Source: Bacillota bacterium (GTDB lineage: Bacteria; Bacillota; Limnochordia; Limnochordales; DUMU01). From it: 50,018 bases of DNA. A program made the translations under genes and the position numbers. Of this stretch, positions 26,334-33,199 are shown piece after piece; within the stretch, counting starts at the first letter, position 1; each line of letters opens with the position of its first letter. The DNA lies in NCBI GenBank assembly GCA_012839805.1, contig DUMU01000034.1, positions 1 to 50,018 on the forward strand. The letters are read 5' to 3'. The notes below the pieces were generated by a model. The model had not been told where the DNA came from and did no database searches. It saw only the letters and a program-made list of their open reading frames with translations.

Positions 26334-29107
26334 GGTCCTACCCCCGACGGCTGTTCCGAAAGCGGAAACTCACGGAGATCAACTGGTATGATAGGCTTAT
26401 CCGGGTCCTTTGGAACGAGAAGTGTCCGGATCTGCCAGGGACGAGCAGAAACGTGCACCTGTCGTTTCAGTGCGGGAATGAACCACCTACTTTCGAACGT
26501 ATCGCGGCCCTGTTCAGCCGTACCGCCATCGTCTCCCGCTTGCCCGGCCGGAGTCACTCGCTGCCAGCGCAGTACGTATCCTTCGCCGTCTTCGCTCCCC
26601 TTGAGCGCGTGGAGAATCCACTGACCTCCTTCCCCACGAGCCCGCCCTTCTTGCTCGCTGTGTTCACAAAGAAGAAACGAGTAACGGGGTGGGAGATCTC
26701 CCGCATGCAGATTCTCGTGTACGACTTCGCAGGGGGAAGCCATCTCCGCAGCCCAATGGAAGGGGGTGACACGATGTGAGGCCAAATGCGGGTAGAGTCT
26801 AATAATGAACCGGTGCTTGCCCAAGTCGACGTGCTCGTAATGACGCCCTTCCGTGAGCTGAGCCGGAGTATGGTGGGCAAAAACCGGAGTACGAAGGAGA
26901 GTGAGCCGCAACGTACCATCTACTAGGTCGGCCGCCCCCAGGTAGTCATTAACCACCGTCACTCCGACCCCTCTTGAATCGGTCACGTCCACCCAGCGCA
27001 AGAGGGGCTCTTCTACCGGCTTTTCTCCTTGGAAGCTACTGCGTGCTGGCCGGCGTCGCTGCCCAAATGCTTCTTCCACGATCCAAATCGGTGGGGCGGG
27101 ATCATGTTTGAACGCGAACGGCAAGACCAACTTCAAGGCAACTCCGGGCTCTGTCCACACCAAATCCAATACGAGCTCCAGGTAGGCTGCTTCAGGCGGT
27201 AGAGCCGGTCGGCCGAAGCTACGCAGCATAAGGTTGACGGTGCTTCCGTGCCACCGGCCGACCGTCAAGACGGACCAACGCAACGGGCCGTTCTCCACTA
27301 ACCACAACGGGCCGAATTCTACCCGGCCCACTTCGTCGGAGTAGCCGACCACTCCGTGCCCCCAGGTGTCGCCTTCGTCTTTCAACACCTGCAGAAAAGG
27401 CGCGCACTCCAGGAGCTCAAGTTCTTGGACAGGCCCCGGGTCATGTTCAACACCACCCGCCTGCCGGCCCGGCGGTCTCGGGTTCCATTTCCAGCTCACC
27501 CAACCCTGACCGGCGACGACCCGCACTTGCCCGGCCGCTCCGTCTATTTCGACGATATCTCTGGCCTCGGGCTTGAAAGGCACCGGCTGCAATCCGTGCG
27601 CCGCAGCGGGTGAAGCATCCTTCCCGCCCGCACGCGACATGTCTACCGCCCGTACTCGCACCAGCCGGTATCCAAGCGCTGGTGTAGTGCCGGAAACAAG
27701 TAACCTGAGCCGTCCGGAGGCAACCGATGACGGTGCTAAGACCTGGCAAGGTAGCGACCTGCCTGCGTCGTCCTCTACCGTGAACCTATCCCCTCCCCAT
27801 TGCAACTCAACTTCCTGGGGATCAAATCGTTGCCAGTTCAAATGGCTGAAAAGAAGCAGCGATGCTCCGTACTGACGCAGGTATTCCTTCTGGCTGAACG
27901 CCGCCTCCCCCTCCGGCTTCAGCCAAACCACGCCGGAGCCGGTTGAGACCGGCCCGGTACTATGAACATCTACCAGCCATTGCGGACGGGTATCCACCCG
28001 GGCAGCTATGGCTGCTACGGCTTGGGCAAGCTCTTCCCTCGCGACTGCATACGAGTATCCTTGCATTGCTCGGACGTCCTCGTAGGCCTCCGCGATCGAA
28101 GTACCAGCCAGGATGTCATGAAACTGGCAAAAAAGCAGTTTTTGCCAGGCCTCGGCGAACCTGGAGGTTGGCACCCCTCTCTTGGTTACCCAGTCGGCCA
28201 CTACCGACCAGGCTTCTGCAGCCAGTAGTGCGGCTTCCGTTCGGCGGTTCGCCGCCTTTATCGAAGCCATCAACGAATAAGTGCCCGGAGCATGGTGTTG
28301 CAGGTCATCCTGAACGGTAGGCAGCCGCGTTTGCCCCCGTCTCTCTTTTTGGAGCACCAAATCAAAGAACTGGCGAGGCCCGCCAGCCAGGATTTCGGTG
28401 GGCCGCTCTCGCCGCCAGCGTGCCAGGCTTTGTAAGTTGGTCCGGCTCGGCCCCCCTCCGTGATTGCCCACTCCGAAGAAGCCGAGGCGCGGCTCGTCGC
28501 CTGCCTCGGTGACATCGACGAGCAGCCTTTGGATCACGGGGTCGAGTTCACCGGCGTCACTGCTGTAGGAAAAAGGAATCTGGTAGGCGAGAACCCGGCT
28601 GCCATCGTCGCTCTGCCACCAAAAGAGACGGCCTGGCAGGTTTTTTTCGTGCTGGCCAGGCCGCATGAAAACGTAAGCATCCATTCCGCCCAATTGTAGG
28701 AGCTGCGGTAGCATTCCATTGTGTCCGAACGAGTCTGGATTGAACCCAACCGTCGCCGTTTGGCCGAATCGTGACTGGAAATACCGCTGAGCGTACAAGA
28801 TGTGCCGGGCAAATGATTCGCCCGAGGGGGCGTTGCAGTCCGGCTCCACCCACATCCCGCCTACCAGCTGCCAGCGGCCGCGCTGGACAAACTCTTTGAG
28901 TAGCTGGAAGCCGATCGGGTCCGACTCCTCGAACCACCGGTAGAAAGCTGCAGACGAGGCAACAAACACAAGATCTTCTGATTCGGAGAGTAGCTGCAAA
29001 AGAGAACGAAACGTAGATCTTACCTCGTCAAATCCTTCGGTCCATACCCACAACCAGACTGGATCTATATGTGCGTGACCCACCATGAAAAGCTTGATTT
29101 CCGACAA
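26330..29107 (-). CDS. GH38 family alpha-mannosidase
   Basis: 925 residues, no signal peptide, so cytosolic. GH38 motifs: HAHIDPVWLW with zinc ligands H13 and D15, NPDSFGHNG with the nucleophile D125, and FCQFHDILAGTSIAEA with zinc ligand H330 and neighbouring D331. The central helical bundle and the large C-terminal beta domains are complete. It hydrolyses terminal alpha-mannosides, probably imported oligosaccharides. The TTG start at 29107 has GGAGGAG six bases upstream. It is first in the mannosidase-kinase-SIS unit. The TIM-barrel isomerase gene lies 350 bases upstream. Confidence 0.93.
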   Translation of the reverse strand: MSEIKLFMVGHAHIDPVWLWVWTEGFDEVRSTFRSLLQLLSESEDLVFVASSAAFYRWFEESDPIGFQLLKEFVQRGRWQLVGGMWVEPDCNAPSGESFARHILYAQRYFQSRFGQTATVGFNPDSFGHNGMLPQLLQLGGMDAYVFMRPGQHEKNLPGRLFWWQSDDGSRVLAYQIPFSYSSDAGELDPVIQRLLVDVTEAGDEPRLGFFGVGNHGGGPSRTNLQSLARWRRERPTEILAGGPRQFFDLVLQKERRGQTRLPTVQDDLQHHAPGTYSLMASIKAANRRTEAALLAAEAWSVVADWVTKRGVPTSRFAEAWQKLLFCQFHDILAGTSIAEAYEDVRAMQGYSYAVAREELAQAVAAIAARVDTRPQWLVDVHSTGPVSTGSGVVWLKPEGEAAFSQKEYLRQYGASLLLFSHLNWQRFDPQEVELQWGGDRFTVEDDAGRSLPCQVLAPSSVASGRLRLLVSGTTPALGYRLVRVRAVDMSRAGGKDASPAAAHGLQPVPFKPEARDIVEIDGAAGQVRVVAGQGWVSWKWNPRPPGRQAGGVEHDPGPVQELELLECAPFLQVLKDEGDTWGHGVVGYSDEVGRVEFGPLWLVENGPLRWSVLTVGRWHGSTVNLMLRSFGRPALPPEAAYLELVLDLVWTEPGVALKLVLPFAFKHDPAPPIWIVEEAFGQRRRPARSSFQGEKPVEEPLLRWVDVTDSRGVGVTVVNDYLGAADLVDGTLRLTLLRTPVFAHHTPAQLTEGRHYEHVDLGKHRFIIRLYPHLASHRVTPFHWAAEMASPCEVVHENLHAGDLPPRYSFLLCEHSEQEGRARGEGGQWILHALKGSEDGEGYVLRWQRVTPAGQAGDDGGTAEQGRDTFESRWFIPALKRQVHVSARPWQIRTLLVPKDPDKPIIPVDLREFPLSEQPSGVGP

Positions 29108-29460
29108 CGGTCACTCCTCCCCGTCCTCCGTCGCCTGTCCCCTGTCTTGTTGAGGATGCCGTCCGCCGCAAGTGCCACGCGTTCTCGCCCGTCTATCGAT
29201 GGCCAGGTGCTCTTCAACTCTCACCCGGGTTTCTCTTTGCAAGCCCCCAGCACAGCTGGGGAAACGAGAAGGACAGGGCAGACAAAACGACCGGTGCTAC
29301 GGGTCGTCCTGCGCCCCTCCCCTGTCCAGCCTGGTTTTCATATTCGCAGCTGGCGATGGCTATCCTGCCCACCAGCGGAGATTTTTTTACTGCAGGAATA
29401 TATTTGACCCCCCAGGTCGCCCGTTCAACGACTGAAACCGCCATCGCTATCGATCCCGCC
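29108..29460. other. Spacer upstream of the mannosidase operon
   Basis: No gene. It contains a small palindromic stem (CCCCAG-CACAG-CTGGGG near 29246-29262) and an A/T-rich patch near 29385-29405 that looks like a promoter on the minus strand. The length suggests that the mannosidase operon has its own promoter separate from the TIM-barrel gene. Confidence 0.4.
29400..29428 (-). promoter_or_regulatory. Candidate promoter of the GH38 operon
   Basis: On the minus strand TTGAAC (29423-29428) is followed 17 bases later by AAATAT (29400-29405), with a T-rich stretch after it. It lies about 290 bases upstream of the mannosidase start. Match to consensus is moderate. Confidence 0.3.
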
Positions 29461-30297
29461 TCATCCGCAACAAGGCGTCGAAACTTGGCAGGCCAATTCC
29501 CGTTTGAGAGCGGTGAGGTAGCGGCCTTCTACCTCAGCGGTCTCCCAAGGGTCATGCCGGCCACCATGGTCAGGATGCTCAATAGAGACGTACCCGTCGA
29601 AGCCAAATCCCATCAGCCGCCTAAGGAACCGCGGATAGTTCAATTCACCGTCGGCGAGGAACGTGAGCTCTATTCGGCCCGACCGAACCACCCAGTTGTG
29701 AGCGTGCACGTGAACCGTGTACCTCCCCAGCCGCTCCAAGCTATACCAGGAGGCTTCGCCCTCCAGAGGAACTTGCAGGTTGACCCCCAAGTTCAGCCGG
29801 TTGACTCCCTGGAGTAGCCGCAACGTAGAGTCGCTTTGATCCATGAGCGAGCCCCTGTGGCATTCCAAAGCCAGCCGTACTCCGTGGGGAGCAGCAAGAT
29901 CGCACAGGTGCTGGATTCCCCGGATGGCGGCATCCCATTGCTCTTCGGTAGCATTGGCAGATCCAACGATGCTCTCGCCCCAGAGTTTCCCTGTGAAGAC
30001 CCGGATCAGCGGGCGTCCGAGAGTAATCGCCCAACGTAGATACCGTTCACCCACCTGTATGCTCTTCTCCCACGACTCCGGGCCGTCGACAAAGTCAAAG
30101 TAGGGACATATCTGAGCACAAGACAGCCCGCTGTGCCTCAGCAGGTCGGCCAGGTAGTTAATACCCCTGCGACGGTCTACCTCAGTCAGGAGGTCATCCC
30201 AAAACTCGACCCCGTCGTAACCCAGAGCGGCGAGTCGGGGAAGTGCGGTCTCCAGATCGTCGGGGCCAAACACGTAGCAGAAGCCCGCCTTGAACAC
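29461..30297 (-). CDS. Sugar phosphate isomerase/epimerase (xylose isomerase-like TIM barrel)
   Basis: 278 residues. The AP endonuclease 2/xylose isomerase-like fold is seen from YDGVEFWDDLL, LRHSGLSCAQICPYFDFVDG, VRLALECHRGSLMDQSDSTLRLL, VHVHAHNWVV and GYVSIEHPDHGG. Metal-binding glutamates and histidines appear in VEFW, LECH, HVHAHN and IEHP. Such proteins isomerise or epimerise free or oxidised sugars in catabolic loci. GTG 30297 has GAGGAGGG six bases upstream. It is the first gene of the minus-strand row that continues with GH38, ROK kinase and SIS. The substrate is unknown. Confidence 0.82.
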   Translation of the reverse strand: MFKAGFCYVFGPDDLETALPRLAALGYDGVEFWDDLLTEVDRRRGINYLADLLRHSGLSCAQICPYFDFVDGPESWEKSIQVGERYLRWAITLGRPLIRVFTGKLWGESIVGSANATEEQWDAAIRGIQHLCDLAAPHGVRLALECHRGSLMDQSDSTLRLLQGVNRLNLGVNLQVPLEGEASWYSLERLGRYTVHVHAHNWVVRSGRIELTFLADGELNYPRFLRRLMGFGFDGYVSIEHPDHGGRHDPWETAEVEGRYLTALKRELACQVSTPCCG

Positions 30298-30465
30298 GCA
30301 ACGCCCTCCTCTGAGTACCGGGTGCAGGGCCGCGGTAACAGGGCAATATTCAGGATTGGCTAAATCAGGCCGCTACTCCTGCTTTCCCCTGCTTCTCTCC
30401 GGTTCTCGTTACGTGCTGTCAAGATGGTCCGGCTTGGACCTGCTTTCGGGCATCCCGGGTATAAG

Positions 30466-30484
30466 GTACATCTGAGACAGCCGT
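30466..30484 (-). promoter_or_regulatory. Shared upstream motif, copy 2
   Basis: Minus-strand ACGGCTGTCTCAGATGTAC, followed directly by CTTATACC, which resembles a -10 element. It lies about 170 bases upstream of the TIM-barrel isomerase gene and matches the motif at 11542-11560. Confidence 0.3.
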
Positions 30485-30629
30485 GAGACTTGCCCATTTC
30501 GGAAACGGAGCGGAGGTCGAGGCCTTCTCGCTGCCTCCACGGCGAAGAGCGCTGGCAGTTTACGTACGAGTACGCAACGCAGTTAGTCAGCCGAACCCCA
30601 TTATCGAACATGCAAAGATCGGGACGATG

Positions 30630-30923
30630 TTCCGGTGGGGCGTCGGCCTGATCCCTTACAACGACAGGAACCTTAAGGCCAGGTCCACAGGTGTGGCGGT
30701 ACGCGGGTTTGGCTGGGGTTACTTGATTCCCAAGGGTCTTCCCAACGAGAAGCAAGAAGCTGCTATCACCCGTCAACTCACTGATCCTATCCTGAAGGGG
30801 TTGTCAGGTTCATGCTCTGGATCGCTGGCACCACGTGAAGCTGCGAAGAACGTGGCGACGACGGTTCAGAACCAACCGGATGAGTACTGGGCAAAACGGG
30901 CTCAGCACCGAACCAATCGCTAA
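30630..30923 (+). pseudogene. Inverted C-terminal remnant of a solute-binding protein
   Basis: Plus-strand reading gives RWGVGLIPYNDRNLKA, GFGWGYLIPKGLPNEKQEAA, ITRQLTDPILKG and, after a gap, DEYWAKR. These match the C-terminal half of the intact binding protein at 31038-32417 on the other strand (YGVALYPYNSRNPNAKPAG, FGWGYGIP, EEAAFLLIRWLTTSVKGAG, LDAYWAKQ). About 90 residues between the last two blocks are missing and no start or N-terminal domain remains. It is a decayed, internally deleted paralogue in inverted orientation. Confidence 0.75.
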
Positions 30924-30940
30924 TCGACCTCCAGCAAGGT

Positions 30941-31005
30941 GACGCCAATGCAAACCCGCACGTCCGGTGGTGTGAGAGGAGGGGGGTGAGACGCCCCCTC
31001 CTTCC
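30941..31005 (+). other. Possible group II intron 3'-end remnant (domain V/VI-like)
   Basis: The plus strand has AAACCCGCACGTCCGGT followed by GTGTGAGAGGAGGGGGG, a short loop and CGCCCCCTCCTTCC. This closely resembles the 3' strand of group II intron domain V and the domain VI hairpin that follows it. The 5' strand of domain V (expected GAGCCGGATGCGGG) is degraded to GACGCCAATGC, and no reverse transcriptase gene is nearby. The hairpin (stem 30978-30985 / 30994-31001) could equally serve as a terminator for the minus-strand gene ending at 31038. Confidence 0.4.
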
Positions 31006-31037
31006 AGATGCCTCTGCAATGCGACAGCATCACTCCA

Positions 31038-32417
31038 TCACTGCTTAGCCCAGTATGCATCCAACATGCGCTGCGCCTCGGCGGCCGCGTCCGCAAGTAC
31101 CGCTTTAGCACTCCTTTCCCGTGAGAACGCCGGCACCAGCGCCTTTTCAAGCGCTTTCATGATTTGACTGTGCACCGGCGTGACCGGAATCGCTATCTCA
31201 GCTTCGAGTTCTGCTAACACGACATTCCAATGTGGGTTGACCGCAAAGTACCCCTCGTGCTTGTTCAATCCCCGAATGGCCGACGGTCGACCCTGCATCA
31301 TTGGGAACCATCCTGCTCCTTTAACGCTTGTAGTCAACCACCGGATCAGCAAAAACGCCGCCTCCTCCTGGGCAGACGGCCTCTTCTTTTGTGGGATGCC
31401 ATACCCCCAGCCAAACACGAGGCCTGTAACCCCCGCTGGTTTCGCGTTTGGGTTGCGCGAATTGTACGGGTATAGCGCGACGCCATAATCAAGACGCGGT
31501 TCTTGCTTCGATAAAGCCGCAAAAAACGAGACACCTGAGAATCGAATGGCCTCCACTCCTTTATAGAACGCGTCGTTGCCCGGATATGGCCTATAGAAAG
31601 CCTGTGCCCGATCAAGCCCTCTGTTGACCTTCTCCGTGTACTCAACCATCCAGTCCAACGTCTCGATGCCCTCGGGTGAATGATATAGTATCCTTCTGGC
31701 ATCGTCACTAATCATCATGCCCGCGTTGTTGTAGAGCAATGTGACAAATCTGACAGCCGAGGGAGCCAGGTGGCATGCAATGGTCTTAATGCGCCCATCC
31801 GGGTAAAAGGTAGTAAGTTTTCTCCCTGCAGTTTCGATGTCTTGCCACGTACGCGGACCGGTCTGAGCATTAAGACCGGCCTCTTCAAAGAGATCTTTAT
31901 TGTAGAATACTATGCCGCTATTGCCACCAGACGATGGCATGGGTAACGCATATTGCTGACCCTTCCAGTTGAACGCGGTGACATCGGATTTGTAGAAGAT
32001 ATTTAGGTCAATGCCATGTTTTTGGATAAAATGATCCAACGGGAGGAGTGCCCCTTTATCTGCAAGCTCCACTGTTTCTGACTGCGTAATCATGGCCACG
32101 TCAGGCATGATTCCGGCAGCAAACTGAGCAAGCAACTTTTCCAGGTGTCCGGTGGTATCTAGAAGGGTTTGCTCCACTGTGATCCAAGGATACTGCTTCT
32201 GGAAGTCTTGAATCACTTCTTTCATCCATGGCTCTCGTTCACCGCCCCAGCAGTGCCAGAAGCTTATCGTGACCGGCTGCTGCGAGGTTGTTGCGGCGTA
32301 GATCCTAATCTGAGGAAGCGGGGAGAGTAATACCGTAGTTGTTACCGTAGCGACGAGAAGTAGTTCAATGCGCGGGGAGGCCTTGGGCACGTTCTTCAAG
32401 AAGAGGTTGTTGACCAT
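31038..32417 (-). CDS. Extracellular solute-binding protein (family 1 sugar type), no lipobox
   Basis: 459 residues. Signal peptide (IELLLVATVTTTVLLSPLPQI, cleavage near YAAT) without a cysteine. Mature features: VTISFWHCWGGEREPWMKEVIQDFQKQYPW, LLAQFAAGIMPDVAMITQSETVELADKG, WKGQQYALPMPSSGGNSGIVFYN, FGWGYGIPQKKRPSAQEEAAFLLIRWL. ATG 32417 has a GGAGAGGTGAAGGA site. It is flanked by two relics, an inverted fragment of a close paralogue downstream and an inverted piece of a Gfo/Idh gene upstream. The leader has a relic duplicate at 23.1 kb. The ligand is unknown; again no permease is adjacent. Confidence 0.88.
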   Translation of the reverse strand: MVNNLFLKNVPKASPRIELLLVATVTTTVLLSPLPQIRIYAATTSQQPVTISFWHCWGGEREPWMKEVIQDFQKQYPWITVEQTLLDTTGHLEKLLAQFAAGIMPDVAMITQSETVELADKGALLPLDHFIQKHGIDLNIFYKSDVTAFNWKGQQYALPMPSSGGNSGIVFYNKDLFEEAGLNAQTGPRTWQDIETAGRKLTTFYPDGRIKTIACHLAPSAVRFVTLLYNNAGMMISDDARRILYHSPEGIETLDWMVEYTEKVNRGLDRAQAFYRPYPGNDAFYKGVEAIRFSGVSFFAALSKQEPRLDYGVALYPYNSRNPNAKPAGVTGLVFGWGYGIPQKKRPSAQEEAAFLLIRWLTTSVKGAGWFPMMQGRPSAIRGLNKHEGYFAVNPHWNVVLAELEAEIAIPVTPVHSQIMKALEKALVPAFSRERSAKAVLADAAAEAQRMLDAYWAKQ

Positions 32418-32546
32418 GTTCCTTCACCTCTCCAGTAATAGACGCTTTTAGAAGCATCACAGCTCGCCTTCCCTTTAGCTGGATGTTTGCGGACGTATGC
32501 TGAAACAGGGAAAAAGGTCAACCGCGCGGCCCGACCGCCTTACCAC
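32418..32546 (-). promoter_or_regulatory. Promoter and leader of a solute-binding protein gene, duplicated at 23.1 kb
   Basis: The minus strand carries TTGACC (32516-32521) and TACGTC 18 bases downstream, then about 70 bases of leader ending in the ribosome binding site. The block aligns with the relic at 23084-23217; the longest conserved stretches are GTGGTAAGGCG and the region around CAGCATACGTCCGCAAACATCC-type bases. The duplication shows what travelled with the gene; it does not by itself prove function. Confidence 0.45.
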
Positions 32547-32587
32547 GGTCGAGCGAGGATATCGCATACATGCGCCTAACCCTCCTC

Positions 32588-32848
32588 TCCTTGTACTCCG
32601 CCCAATGCCTGCCCAAGCTGGTCGTGCCAAATAACCCGTAGCTCGCCCGTTCATCCTTCCGTTCAGACCTTCCGACTTTCGCCGGCTTGTGCTGTCCGGT
32701 TCGGGTGCCGAGCTCGCAGCAAGGCAACAGGCACAGCAGGCAGACTCGTTCTTTTTTAGGCTAGCACTCGTGGGAGCATCCTTCTTCACTTCAGCGGTAG
32801 TCACCAAACGGAGTGACCGCGGTGTTTCCCAATAAGAGAAGACCCGGG
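32588..32848 (-). pseudogene. Relic of a Gfo/Idh gene leader and first codons
   Basis: Read on the minus strand, this segment aligns over about 260 bases with 35855-36116, the leader and first codons of the intact Gfo/Idh gene on the plus strand. Shared stretches include GTCTTCTCTTATT, CCGCGGTC, GTTGCCT(C/T)GCTGC, CGAACCGG, GTCGGAAG and ACGGGTTA at the start of the coding part. The relic reads TGYLARPAWAGIG where the intact protein reads MGYPIRAGLAGIG, then similarity stops. The start codon is lost (ACG). It is a truncated, inverted duplicate. Confidence 0.65.
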
Positions 32849-33199
32849 CTCCGGGGCAGGCCACTTCGTTCGGGCATTCGGGCCAGGCCGGTATGTCACC
32901 ACCGGTTGCGGACCGACGCGGGATCGCCGGAAAAGAAATGACCTGCCCCTAGCGAAAGACACCCACCGCCTATCAGCCGGCCGGCTCGGAGGAAACACTA
33001 GGAGCCGGCAGAGCTTCAAGTGGTCACGATCACGGTGACCGCCAGCATGCTGCGCTGGCCCAGGCCGGAGAAAGGATCGAGTTCGCAGGGAACGGGCCAG
33101 CCGACTCTCCGGCCGACAAGGCAGTGCTGGGGCTGCTGCAACCCCCAAGGCAAGCCGACCCACCGCAAGAAGAGAAGACGCGGGCGACAGATGCCCCTG
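32849..33199. other. Non-coding gap downstream of the second GHL10 gene
   Basis: No supported gene. A 12-bp palindrome AGCCGGCCGGCT lies at 32975-32986 with GCCGGC repeated about 25 bases further on, a possible terminator for the minus-strand GHL10 gene. AAGAGAAGAC followed by CGGG near 33170 also occurs in the relic at 32.84 kb and, inverted, in the Gfo/Idh leader at 35.87 kb. Confidence 0.35.

Noticed and set aside
32801-33163. Minus-strand open frame of about 120 residues after the GHL10 gene
   Set aside because: Arginine/proline-rich shadow-type composition and no ribosome binding site. It overlaps the relic leader.
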